Below are positions 52,579 to 62,500 of a stretch of DNA of 64,000 nt, one piece after another; the first letter of the stretch is position 1; each line of letters begins with the position of its first letter. The stretch covers positions 1-64,000 of the forward strand of contig NZ_RCVZ01000002.1 of assembly GCF_003668575.1 (NCBI RefSeq), written 5' to 3'. Below the pieces are notes generated by a model. That model saw nothing but the letters and a program-made list of their open reading frames with translations, ran no database searches and was not told where the DNA came from. The DNA comes from Falsibacillus albus (GTDB lineage Bacteria; Bacillota; Bacilli; Bacillales; DSM-25281). Position numbers and translations under genes: made by a program.

Positions 52579-53321
52579 AAGCCTAACCGCCCTTTTAAAT
52601 ATTCCTTTAAGTATATAAAATCCCCATATAATATAAGTGCAACTGCAATGATATATTTTCTGTTGCGTTCTATCGTCTTTCTACTCACTTTAACTTTTTT
52701 TTCTAATTTTTTAATGGGAAGCTGCTTCTTTTCCAGCAGATGGTCCATGAATTCTTCGTTCTCTAAAATTGTTTGTGCGACATGAATCGCATTTACCCGG
52801 GCGTCTTCATGCTTCGGTGACTGATTTAACAAGTCATCGAACGTAACATCGTATGAAGAAATCAACTGTTGAAATTGGATGATTTCCTCCTTCCGGCGCT
52901 GCTGCTCTTCCTTCTTCTGGAACTCCTCCAATGACAATGTATCTTCGAGCGTCACGCTCGGATGATCATCTTCATTTTCGTAACGGCTTCCGGTCATGCT
53001 AATATCTTTGAATTTGGCATTTTTTCGAATATAATCGATTACTCTCCGCTTGATGATAACCTCGGAAAAACTGATTAGTGATGTTCCTTTTTTATGTTCA
53101 TATTTTTGGATAGAATCATGAAAGGCCATGAGCCCAATGCTAAATTCATCATCACTTTCACTGATGTATTTTTTGCATACGGAAGATACCGTTTTTTTGA
53201 CAAATGGCTTATATGAATCAAGCACTGCATTTAATGCTTCCTCATTGCCTTTTTGAATATCGACGGCTAAATCTTCCAATGATTTTTTCTTTTTTCGAGC
53301 CATGAACAATAAACTTAGCAT
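52575..53321 (-). CDS. sigI: RNA polymerase sigma factor SigI
   Basis: The 248-residue sigma-70-like factor has MLSLLF, VSSVCKKYISESDDEFSIGLMAFHDSI (region 2) and the C-terminal VSRKTIERNRKYIIAVAL helix-turn-helix. SigI controls heat-shock and cell-wall genes and is paired with RsgI. The start is ATG 53321 after GAGGTGA; GTG 53330 is an alternative. An extended -10 (TGGTATAAT) lies upstream. I see no clear sigma-I promoter. Confidence 0.92.
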   Translation of the reverse strand: MLSLLFMARKKKKSLEDLAVDIQKGNEEALNAVLDSYKPFVKKTVSSVCKKYISESDDEFSIGLMAFHDSIQKYEHKKGTSLISFSEVIIKRRVIDYIRKNAKFKDISMTGSRYENEDDHPSVTLEDTLSLEEFQKKEEQQRRKEEIIQFQQLISSYDVTFDDLLNQSPKHEDARVNAIHVAQTILENEEFMDHLLEKKQLPIKKLEKKVKVSRKTIERNRKYIIAVALILYGDFIYLKEYLKGRLGL

Positions 53322-53501
53322 TACTCTCACCTCATCCTAGGCCATATTATACCACGATTTATGTTTCATCGTATTTTAGGATGGAAAGGAAGGATCGGCC
53401 TAGAGAAAAACCAGCCTCTCCCTCCTTCCGAGATGTTTATCGTTCATGATGAATATTAAAATACATCATTTTGTAATCATCCTTTAGACATCATTTATTG
53501 C

Positions 53502-54821
53502 TTAATGCTGGTGCCCTTCATGGTTTTCACCTTGGTGATCATGGGAGTCATTTTTACCGAAACCCTTATGTTGATCGGATTCATCATCGTATTTTTGAAC
53601 ATGTTTTTCCACATGTTTTGCTGCTGACTTCATCATTTCTTGTCTTTTTTCCTGGAGGGCTTTGCTTTGTTCTTTCTCGTTATCTTTTTCTTCTTTCCAT
53701 TTTGTTTTCATTTCTTCTTTTTTAGATTTCCAGTTTTTAACTACATTTTTCATTTCTTTTTTCTCAGGTGATTTTACATCCGTTGATTGGTCTTTTTCAT
53801 CTGTTGTTTTTTGGTCCGTTTGAACAGGGGTATTCGTGTCTTTTTGTTTTGCGGAATCTTCTACTTCTTTTTCTCCACTATTCTCAGGTGCTTCCGCGGC
53901 CTGATCTTTTGATTCATCTTGAGCTGTTTGATCTTTTTCATTTTTCTCTTTCTCAGCCAGGTATTTTTCGATTCTATCCATTTTCCTAGCTAGTTTTTCG
54001 TAGCTCTTTTCAATGTTCTTTTCAAGTGCAGCCTTTGCCTTTGGATTCTTTACGTGCTCCAATGCAGCTTTTAAGGCAACGATATTCTTAGCCATCATCT
54101 CTTCAAGGTTGTCGATTGCTTCTTTGTCTGTCGTTGAAGCACTATCATCTGTTTTTACATCTGCTTCTTTATCTTCATCTGCAGTTTTTTCTTCAGATTG
54201 GTCATCCGCTTTTGTATCTGCCTCATCCGTTTTGTCAGTGTCTTCCGTCTTAGGGGCATCAGTTCCGTCAACGTCTGCTTGTGTCTCTGAGTCAGTTGAA
54301 TCGGCTGATTGTTCATCAGTCGTTTTTTCATCTACACCTTTCGGATCTTTTTGGCTGTCATTGTCGGAATCCATTTTGTCCTGAGCATCCTTCATTTCTG
54401 CCAGAGCATCTTTAATGGTTTGAACGGCCAATTCTTCTTTTCCTTCAGCGAGCAATGCCTCAGCCTCTGCAAAACGCTCTGATGCATATTGGGATAGCAT
54501 TTTCGCTTCTTTATCATCATCTCTTGTAAAGGCAAGCTTGATGTTTTCCAGTGCAATTTTTGCAAAGTAGAAAAAGTCACCTGGTAAAAGCGATGGTGTT
54601 TCTGCTTTTGTTTCATCGAATTGCTTCACAGCTTCCTCAATTGCCTTTGAAGCTTGATCTCCACTCATTCCTTCAGGTAGGGAAACGCTTGTGTCAGCCT
54701 TTGTGTCAATCCCTGAATTGCTGCTGTTTTCAGCTGCGTATGCAAATGTATTAGATAATGAAAAAGTTCCTGCCACTAAAAGAGCTAATGATGTTTTTGC
54801 GATTTTCGATTGTTTCGACAT
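53502..54821 (-). CDS. Secreted DUF5667 protein with long acidic low-complexity region
   Basis: The 439-residue protein has a signal peptide (about 1-29, ending FAYAAE), then a DUF5667-like helical domain (about 55-140, LPGDFFYFAKIALENIKLAFTRDDDKEA). A long Asp/Glu/Ser/Thr/Lys-rich region follows (about 145-225), then a second helical segment (about 235-285) and a charged tail ending in His/Gly/Asp/Glu. The function is unknown; such proteins sit outside the membrane and may bind cations. The start is ATG 54821, 7 nt after AGGTGGA. It lies upstream of sigI on the same strand. Confidence 0.75.
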   Translation of the reverse strand: MSKQSKIAKTSLALLVAGTFSLSNTFAYAAENSSNSGIDTKADTSVSLPEGMSGDQASKAIEEAVKQFDETKAETPSLLPGDFFYFAKIALENIKLAFTRDDDKEAKMLSQYASERFAEAEALLAEGKEELAVQTIKDALAEMKDAQDKMDSDNDSQKDPKGVDEKTTDEQSADSTDSETQADVDGTDAPKTEDTDKTDEADTKADDQSEEKTADEDKEADVKTDDSASTTDKEAIDNLEEMMAKNIVALKAALEHVKNPKAKAALEKNIEKSYEKLARKMDRIEKYLAEKEKNEKDQTAQDESKDQAAEAPENSGEKEVEDSAKQKDTNTPVQTDQKTTDEKDQSTDVKSPEKKEMKNVVKNWKSKKEEMKTKWKEEKDNEKEQSKALQEKRQEMMKSAAKHVEKHVQKYDDESDQHKGFGKNDSHDHQGENHEGHQH

Positions 54822-54952
54822 TGATTCATCCACCTCGACGTAAGTTTTATTCAGCGATCGCTTTCATTACAAACATACGCGGACCTCACACCTTTTTTAG
54901 GGGGGAGAAATGAAATATTCTCTTAAATAGGTAAAATTAATCATTTATTTCA

Positions 54953-55024
54953 TAAAAAAAGACCGCCATTACCGGCGGTACCCCTACTTGGTGCCTGGCA
55001 CTTTAGTGCCAGGCACCACTTTTT
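54953..55024. terminator. Tandem hairpins downstream of ykoY
   Basis: Hairpin 1 is ACCGCC / GGCGGT with a minus-strand T run (54953-54979). Hairpin 2 is the 12-bp perfect stem GGTGCCTGGCAC / GTGCCAGGCACC (54990-55017), a palindrome recalled as dispersed in Bacillus genomes. The ykoY stop codon lies in the loop of hairpin 2. Confidence 0.75.
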
Positions 55025-55764
55025 TTGATACTTTTTCTTGATAGGACATATCCGCTTGCGGCGATAAAGATAAGGACAGTCCAGAAAATCGCTTTCCAAG
55101 CAATGGATTCAGGAAAATGATGGTCAATGAGTCTTACTTTGGGATGGGCCAAGGTAAATACAGTTAATTTGACACCGACCCAACCGACGATAATGAATGC
55201 TGTCGTCTCAAGCGATGGATATTTTTTCAACAAATTGACGAACCAATTGGCTGCAAACCTCATGATTACAAGACCGATGATTCCGCCTAAAAACATGACG
55301 GCAAATTGGCCTGCATCCACCCCGCCGATGACAAACCATCCCGATGGCCGAAGCGTCACCGCAAAAGCAACCGCTGCAAGCATCGAGTCGATTGCGAATG
55401 CGATATCCGCCGCTTCCACTTTCAAAACCGTCATCCAAAATGACCCGCTCGATTTCACTTTTATATGTTCCTTTTCCTTTGTATACCTGCTTACTAAATG
55501 GTGGATGCTGATGTAAAATAAGTAAGCTGCTCCCAAGGCTTGGACCTGCCACACATCCACTAGCAACGAAATGAGGAAAAGTGCAGCAAAGCGAAAAATG
55601 AATGCTCCGAATAGCCCGTAAAAGAGTGCTTTCTTCCGATCATCCCTTGGCAAATGCTTAACCATCACGGCCATTACGACTGCATTATCAGCTGCCAAAA
55701 TCCCTTCCAGTCCGATTAAGATGAGCAGGACCCATCCATACTCCAATAACGTTGATAATTCCAT
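55003..55764 (-). CDS. ykoY: TerC-family membrane protein (YkoY-like manganese exporter)
   Basis: The 253-residue protein has about seven helices and the TerC acidic motifs LEGILAADNAVVMAVMVKHLP and AADIAFAIDSMLAAVAFAV. TerC proteins of the YkoY type are linked to Mn2+ export, including loading of secreted metalloproteins. The start is ATG 55764, after GGAGGG at a spacing of 8; an open frame to 55863 runs into the riboswitch. A yybP-ykoY riboswitch precedes it. The last residues (SGAWH) come from a palindromic repeat. Confidence 0.9.
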   Translation of the reverse strand: MELSTLLEYGWVLLILIGLEGILAADNAVVMAVMVKHLPRDDRKKALFYGLFGAFIFRFAALFLISLLVDVWQVQALGAAYLFYISIHHLVSRYTKEKEHIKVKSSGSFWMTVLKVEAADIAFAIDSMLAAVAFAVTLRPSGWFVIGGVDAGQFAVMFLGGIIGLVIMRFAANWFVNLLKKYPSLETTAFIIVGWVGVKLTVFTLAHPKVRLIDHHFPESIAWKAIFWTVLIFIAASGYVLSRKSIKKSGAWH

Positions 55765-55823
55765 TTGGACACCCTCCAATAATAGTATGGACAAAAATCC
55801 TATTGGCAAGGTGCAGGAAATAG

Positions 55824-55942
55824 AAAAAGACCTTTGCCTATAGGCAAAGGTCTCGCTGGACACTATCGTGCCAACAAAGCCGATGGATCATCCATGTAAT
55901 GACGACTTTGTTTTAGGTAAAACCTAACGCTACTCCCCTTCG
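55824..55942 (-). promoter_or_regulatory. yybP-ykoY (Mn2+) riboswitch with terminator
   Basis: The minus strand has the conserved GAAGGGGAGTAGCG and CCAGCGAGACCTTTG. P1 pairs CGAAGG (55937-55942) with CCTTTG (55845-55850). The terminator GACCTTTGCCTA / TAGGCAAAGGTC with T run (55824-55852) uses the same CCTTTG strand, so Mn2+ binding should block termination and turn the exporter on. Confidence 0.92.
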
Positions 55943-56004
55943 ACTTTCGTCTCTGTGAGTCATTTAATTATTTTCATTATAAAGGAGCGATTACGTTCAT
56001 TCAA

Positions 56005-56475
56005 TCATTTATGATTGACGAATTTTTGAATGAGCACTTGCTTGATGAAAAGTCCAATAAGAATACCTGGAACCACCCCGAACATTGGCAGGAAAACGGG
56101 TCCGATCAACTTTCCACTAATAAAGACTTTTGGAGCAAACATTAAACCAATGGTCACAAAATATGCACAAAAAGCAAAAGGCAGATAAGCAAACTTCTCT
56201 TCCGGCTTTATTGAAGTTTTATAGGCGTCCCACAGGGCGAACATATATAAACAAGGATAGAACATCAGCCATTGATAGTCTACGACCTCCGATGCCTGTT
56301 CCGTCTGTCCAAGAAAGCTTAGCATTATGGCCTTATTGAAATGACTCATCACATTAATCAGTATTTCCAGAGAAACGAACAGTACCCCTTTAATGAATGA
56401 ACCCGCTAGGAGCTGGGGAAATCCAGGTAAGGCAATCCCCCAAAATACTGCTTCAAGTTTGTCAATCTTTTGCAT
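56005..56475 (-). CDS. Membrane protein of unknown function
   Basis: The 156-residue protein has four hydrophobic segments (about 10-40, 65-85, 92-112 and 122-145) and no recognised domain. The motif FWGIALPGFPQLLAG is at the N-terminus. The start ATG 56475 follows AAAAGG; an open frame reaches 56529. It is monocistronic, between ykoY and an aldehyde dehydrogenase gene. Confidence 0.6.
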   Translation of the reverse strand: MQKIDKLEAVFWGIALPGFPQLLAGSFIKGVLFVSLEILINVMSHFNKAIMLSFLGQTEQASEVVDYQWLMFYPCLYMFALWDAYKTSIKPEEKFAYLPFAFCAYFVTIGLMFAPKVFISGKLIGPVFLPMFGVVPGILIGLFIKQVLIQKFVNHK

Positions 56476-56694
56476 GTTTATCAGCCTTTTTAATAAACGT
56501 ATTTGTGCTATTCTCCCTATCTTTCCCAAATTCTGTATTTTTATCAGCAGTTAATATTTATTGGCTGTTTTCGTAACGATTTTTGTATGTTGAAATAAAG
56601 AGAAAAGAGCCTAATAATTAATCAAAGTAAAGATAGGTTGATTTCTGTGTAAGGCCGATGCACAAAAAGCAGCATGTGATTCTCTAACTCATCA

Positions 56695-58233
56695 TCATTT
56701 TTTCAATAAACTTAAATAGTCTTTGGCAAACTTCATCCAGTTTCTTTTTTTTCCAAAATAATTCTGGAAGAGTGAAACAAAGCGTTCGTATTTCCCTTGA
56801 TATGGGAACCATTGTACTTCTGTACGCTTCCTACCTTTATCCATCAAGATTGATTTTTCATGACAAAAGACCCGAAGGCCGGCGTCCCCGTGATATCTTC
56901 CGATTCCGCTGTTTTTGGTTCCTCCGAATGGCAGGTGATGATTTGCGACAGAAGTAATGACATCATTTATGACGACAGACCCTGATATCAGGCGCCTGCT
57001 GATCCTTCTAGCTTTTTTCAAGTCTGCAGTCCACACACTTGCATTTAAGCCATACTGTGTGGAATTGGCTTTTTCCACAACTTCTTCCTCAGTAGTAAAT
57101 TTCACAATCGGAAGGACAGGGCCGAAAGTTTCCTCTTTCATTATATCCATTTCTTCCGTGACATCAGTTAATATCATGAGGGGAATGAACATACCATTGA
57201 CCCATTTTTCAGGGGGGGTCCCGACAGCCAGTCGTGCTCCTTGTTCGAGTGCGTCATTCAATTGATGTTGAATGATCTTCTTTTGTCCTATATATGTCAT
57301 CGATCCGAGATCAGCATCTTTTTCAATTCCTCGTTTGATCGAATTAGCTTCTTCTTTAACCAACGATAAGAATTGAGAATAGACCGCCTCTTCGACATAG
57401 AGTCGTTCTGTACTCATACATACTTGGCCGCTGTTTGTAAACGCCCCCCAAACTGCTCCTTTTGCCGCCCTTTTTAAATGTGCGTCGGAAAAGACGATCA
57501 TCGGATCTTTCCCGCCTAGCTCCAGTGTTGTAGGGATAAGCTTTTTTGCTGCTGCTTCGGCGATTTTTTTTCCTGTCGAAACAGATCCAGTAAAAAAAAT
57601 GTAGTCAGGATCGCCTTGCGTAAATGCCTCCCCTACTTTTTTTCCTCCTTGGGCAATTTGGACAATGTCCTGAGGAAATTCAACCTTATTGAATAGCTCT
57701 CCAATCAGCTTTCCAACCAGTGGAGTGATCTCGGATGGTTTTAAAATGACTGCATTCCCCCCTGCCAATGCGCTTAAAACCGGAACCATTGCCAGGTTTA
57801 GAGGATAGTTCCATGGAGAAATGACAAGGACAACACCACGCGGCATATATTCAACGTATGATTTTTTACCGATTAGCAGTAATGGCGTCGAGACTTTTTG
57901 GGGACTCAGCACTTTTCTTGCCCGCTTTTCAATATGCACGATTGCATCAATGGTAGGCATGACATCAGCCGTAATTGCCTCTGTCAATACTTTCCCTGTA
58001 TCTTTTGAAATGACTTCTGCTATTTCTCTCATATTTTCGACCATATAGAGCCTAAGCTTTCGGAAAAATACCATCCTCTCCTCTATACTCATTTTCCCCC
58101 AGCTTGCTTGTGCTTTACGGCTCTTGTGATAATATTGCTCTGTCTGATCAGGTCCGGTTTCTTCTATCTCTTCAAATGTTTCTCCTGTCGCCGGATTGAC
58201 GACAAGCAATGTATTTTTCTTTGTGATTTGCAT
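56695..58233 (-). CDS. Aldehyde dehydrogenase family protein
   Basis: The 512-residue NAD(P)-dependent enzyme has SPWNYPL, the cofactor loop FFTGSVSTGKKI, LELGGKDPM with the general-base Glu, and the catalytic Cys in TNSGQVCMSTERLYV, then ETFGPVLPI. Hydrophobic C-terminal segments suggest a membrane-near, long-chain aldehyde type. The start ATG 58233 has AAAGGA 6 nt upstream; ATG 58248 overlaps the stop of the upstream gene (ATGA). It is paired with a reductase-like gene, so the two may share an aldehyde intermediate. Confidence 0.85.
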   Translation of the reverse strand: MQITKKNTLLVVNPATGETFEEIEETGPDQTEQYYHKSRKAQASWGKMSIEERMVFFRKLRLYMVENMREIAEVISKDTGKVLTEAITADVMPTIDAIVHIEKRARKVLSPQKVSTPLLLIGKKSYVEYMPRGVVLVISPWNYPLNLAMVPVLSALAGGNAVILKPSEITPLVGKLIGELFNKVEFPQDIVQIAQGGKKVGEAFTQGDPDYIFFTGSVSTGKKIAEAAAKKLIPTTLELGGKDPMIVFSDAHLKRAAKGAVWGAFTNSGQVCMSTERLYVEEAVYSQFLSLVKEEANSIKRGIEKDADLGSMTYIGQKKIIQHQLNDALEQGARLAVGTPPEKWVNGMFIPLMILTDVTEEMDIMKEETFGPVLPIVKFTTEEEVVEKANSTQYGLNASVWTADLKKARRISRRLISGSVVINDVITSVANHHLPFGGTKNSGIGRYHGDAGLRVFCHEKSILMDKGRKRTEVQWFPYQGKYERFVSLFQNYFGKKRNWMKFAKDYLSLLKK

Positions 58234-58244
58234 GTGTTTTCCTT

Positions 58245-59345
58245 TCATTGAATATTGATATGATATTCTTGACGATCTTTATTATTTAAATAAAAATGAA
58301 CCATGTTAGGGAGACCCTGCATCAAATCCGGACAAATGATGTCTGTTCCATTCAAGTCTTCCAAAGTATTCGAACAATCAAAATGACCTTCCCATATAAA
58401 ATAATCCAATGCTTCCTTTTCCACACCCAAAAATCTGCGAATCGAAGATTGACTTAGGATAATGCTTAATAGCTTTATTGGAATGGAACCAAATGGCTTC
58501 CTTTGTATCAGCTGCTTCATCATTTCTGTGTAAACAGCTGATACATCATACGGTTTTGGATCTGTCAGATGGTATGTCCTATTCAATCCAACCGGCTCAT
58601 GGCTAAGATAAAGGACCGCTTTGATTACATAATCGACCGGAACTAAATTTACCACCGCTTTGCTTCCTTTTATTGATGGTATAAACGGAAGGTATCTTAA
58701 TCGAAATAACATATTCATGATGAAATAAGGTCCATCAAATTTTTTCGTTTCCCCCGTTGATGAGTCTCCCTTGACGATTCCAGGTCGGATGATGGTGATG
58801 GGAACATCTTCTTTCAATGCCTCTACCATTGTTTCTGCTTCATACTTCGTTTCTTCATAAAAATTGTGAAAGGCCACTGGTTTAATCAATTCATCTTCTT
58901 TTAGCTTTCCTGTCCTTTTTCCAGCAACATATGCAGTGCTAAAATAAATATATCTTATAATATTCACACAGCTTTCAGCAAAAGTATTTACATTTTTAGT
59001 CCCCACTACATTTATCTCATAAGCAAGATTCCTTTCGACTGCCAGGTCATAAATGGCTGCCAAATGCCAGACATACGCTGTTTCTTCTGTTAGCAGCTCC
59101 CATGCGTCTTTGTTCAGCCCCATCTGCTCTTTCGTGATGTCTCCCTGAAATAATTTTATTTGTGAATCCTCCAACCCGAGAGAGTTAATCAGTTCCTCTC
59201 TCTCTCGCCTTGCCCTGACACTCATGGATGCTATATATAATAAATTCACGCGTGAATTTTTATCACGCTTAAAGATGCCTTCAATCAGCTTGGCACTTAA
59301 AAAACCCGGAAAGCCAGTAATAAAATATGAGCCGCATTTCTCCAT
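58245..59345 (-). CDS. Extended SDR, thioester-reductase / fatty acyl reductase-like
   Basis: The 366-residue protein has an N-terminal NADP-binding motif FITGFPGFLSAKL, WHLAAIYDL, YFSTAYVAGKR and the active YxxxK in YEETKYEAE, with IRPGIVKGDSSTG. These are features of thioester-reductase and fatty acyl-CoA reductase (male-sterility) proteins. It lacks an adenylation or carrier domain. It would reduce an acyl thioester to an aldehyde; this is inference. The stop overlaps the start of the aldehyde dehydrogenase frame. Confidence 0.72.
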   Translation of the reverse strand: MEKCGSYFITGFPGFLSAKLIEGIFKRDKNSRVNLLYIASMSVRARREREELINSLGLEDSQIKLFQGDITKEQMGLNKDAWELLTEETAYVWHLAAIYDLAVERNLAYEINVVGTKNVNTFAESCVNIIRYIYFSTAYVAGKRTGKLKEDELIKPVAFHNFYEETKYEAETMVEALKEDVPITIIRPGIVKGDSSTGETKKFDGPYFIMNMLFRLRYLPFIPSIKGSKAVVNLVPVDYVIKAVLYLSHEPVGLNRTYHLTDPKPYDVSAVYTEMMKQLIQRKPFGSIPIKLLSIILSQSSIRRFLGVEKEALDYFIWEGHFDCSNTLEDLNGTDIICPDLMQGLPNMVHFYLNNKDRQEYHINIQ

Positions 59346-59480
59346 CCATATCCCCCATTTTGTTCATGAAATTGACCTAAACCAAAAAACATTTAAGAAG
59401 ACAGATTTCTAAAAAAATCTTTATAACCATTATATTAGACTGAATATTCCAAAAACAACACCTTTCCATTTGTCTTACAT

Positions 59481-59521
59481 AAAAAGCTGCCCATAAGCAG
59501 CACTTTCTGCTTATGGACAGC
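59481..59521 (-). terminator. RND exporter gene terminator
   Basis: The stem CCATAAGCAG / CTGCTTATGG extended by CTG/CAG has a T run on the minus strand. Confidence 0.8.
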
Positions 59522-59535
59522 CAATCCTTCATACT

Positions 59536-62500
59536 TTATAACGAACTCGATTTTCTATTCCATCTATATTTCTTTCGGAGACTCTTATCAAAATAGCTGT
59601 ATACAACCGGAATGATAAACAATGTTAAAAATGTCGAGCTGACCAATCCACCGATGACCGTAATTCCCATAGGCTGATTGATTTCAGTGCCCTCTCCGAT
59701 CCCCAAAGCCAATGGAACTAAGCCTAAAATAGTCGTCAGTGCCGTCATCAGAATCGGTCTTGCCCGATCTTTAACCGACAGGACAATCGCTTCGTAGCTG
59801 TCCATACCTTCTTCCTTCCTCTGATTTATATATTCGACGATAACGATGGCATTATTGACGACAATTCCTGCCAATACAATGACACCGATAATCGATGATA
59901 CGCTGATGGAGGTTCCGGTGGCATACAGGGCAGCCCCGACGCCAATGATCATCAGCGGGACGGTGAACATGATGACAAATGGATATTTATATGATTCAAA
60001 CTGTGCAGCCATTACGATGTAAACCAATACGATGGCCAATCCAATGGCCAAAAGCATATCGTCGATGGAATCATCAAGCAATTGCCGATCACCGCTAAAA
60101 GTGATTTCCGTCTCTCCAGGCAGATTCAATTGTGCAATTTTGTTGTCTACCACATTGGAAATTGAGCCAAGATTTGTTTTTGAATCATATTTTATGGTGA
60201 ACTGAACGGCATTTTGCTGATCGATTCGTTCAATTTTCACCGGCCCATCACCAATTGTAATATCTGCCAATTGATTCAAAGCGATAAACTGTCCATCAGG
60301 TTTTTTCAATTGAAGTTTCTTTAGTTGTTCCAGATTTCTCGTTATCTTGGAATCATATTTGACAAAAACTCCGTATACATCTGAAGAATTGGAAATGATC
60401 TGGGTGGCAATCTTTCCCCTTGTAATATCGTTCACCATCTTAGCAATTTGGACAGGGGCCATTCCAGCTTTCAAAGCTTCATCCCGTTTGATATCAATTT
60501 GAATCTCCTTGACGCGTTCCATTTGGTCCGTTGAAATATCATTGATATCTTTTGTTCCTTCCAGTGAATCATAAATTTTCTGAACTGTATTGTTCAGCCG
60601 TTTTGAATCCGTATCCTGGACACTGAAGGTCAAGGTTTGGGGGCTTGTCCCTGAAGAAGATTGTAAATTATAAGTGATTTCTGAGCTGGGATTTACTTTC
60701 GCTGCTGCATCCTTCAACTTCCCCTTCATATCATCGACAAACTTAAAAACAGAACGATTTCTTTTGCTAAGTGGCTTCATTTTAATATAAATTTCTGCTT
60801 CATTCGTACTTCCAGAGCCTCTGAACGCATCCTCCTGTGTAGAACCGACAAGACTTACATATACGTCGACATCTTTTTCTTTTTTTAATTGGCCTTCGAT
60901 CGATTGAACGACTTTATTTGTTTCAGAAAGGGAAGTCCCATTCTCAAGCTTTACACCAATGGTAAATGTCCCTTCATCTGTGGCAGGCAGGAATTCCATC
61001 CCCACCTTTGTCAGGCAAAGAGTCCCAGCCAACAATAATATAGTCGATAGGCCCAATACTGTTTTTCGATGATTCAATGACCACCTTATCGATCGATCCA
61101 ATAAATTCATTCCTTTTGAACGCCGCCTCCTTGCTTCTGGATCCCCTTTAGGCGTTTTAAGAAGGCGGCTCGCCAACATCGGTATTACCGTGAGAGCAAC
61201 AATCAACGAAGCAAATAAACTGAAAGAAATGGTCAATGCAAATTGAGTGAATAATTGTCCGATCAACCCCGTGATAAATACAACCGGCAAGAATACGGCA
61301 ATGGTCGTTAATGTGGATGCCGTGATTGCCCCTCCCACTTCTTTCGCTCCGTCCATCGAAGCTTTCTTTGGATCCTTGCCCATCGAAAGGTGCCTGTAAA
61401 TATTCTCAATGACCACGATGGCGTTATCCACCAGCATTCCAATGCCTAATGCAAGAGCTCCCAAGGTCATGATATTCAAGGCAAAATGAGAGAAATACAT
61501 TAATACAAACGTCACGATGACAGAGTATGGGATGGCAACCCCGATGATAAGCGGGCTCTTGATATTCCGCAGGAAAAGAAATAGTACCAGCATGGCGAAT
61601 AGCCCTCCGACGATAAGTGAGCTGGCTATATTGCCGATCGCCTGTTGGATGTAATCTCCTTGATCAAATAAAATATCAGATTTGATTCCTTCGTATCTCT
61701 TTTCTTTTAGCAAGCGTGCCAGCTGTCCTTGAAATTCTTTCGATACATCCGCAGTATTTGCATCAGACTCCTGCAGCACACTCAAAAGCAAGGATGACTT
61801 CTGATTGCTCCTCGTAATCGTCCGCTCATCTTTGTTTCCCAGATCGACGGACGCAACATCCTCTATCCGGATTTTTTTCCCGGTTAACGGATTGATGCTC
61901 AATACTAATTTTTTTATATCATCTGTCCCATGCAGCGAGCTGATCACTCTTGTCGTGAGTTCCTTCCCGTTTGTAAGCACCGTGTCCCCTGGCATGGATA
62001 TATTATTGGACTGGATTGTGTTTACTACATCCGTTTGGCTCAGCTTATATTTTTTAAGCTTCTCCTGATCGAGTTGAACGTTGATTTGATCGACGAAGCT
62101 TCCAGATACATTGACATTGGCAACTCCTTTTACCTTCGTCAACTCCTGTTTCAATTTCTCCGAAAGCTTTTTCAAATCCTTTTCATCTGTTTCTGACCTT
62201 AAAGATAATTGTATGATGGGAAATTGGGAAGGATCGAATTTCAAAAACTTGGGCTGTTCTACATCTTCCGGAATGGGAGTTTGATTGATTCGCTGGAGTA
62301 CATCATTTTCAATACCATCAATGGAGGTGCTCCATGAAAATTCCAAAAGGATAAAATTGGACCCTTCCTGTGATGTCGACCGGATTTTTTTGATTCCAGG
62401 GAGCGTCGATAGACTTTGCTCCAACGGCTTTGTCACCTTTTCAACCACTTCAGCAGGGCTTGCTCCCGGATAGGAAGCTACGACAACACCAACAGGAGGG

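Noticed and set aside
56637-56660. GTTGATTTCTGTGTAAGGCC resembling a repeat arm
   Set aside because: A single decayed arm without the opposite end; not counted as a copy.
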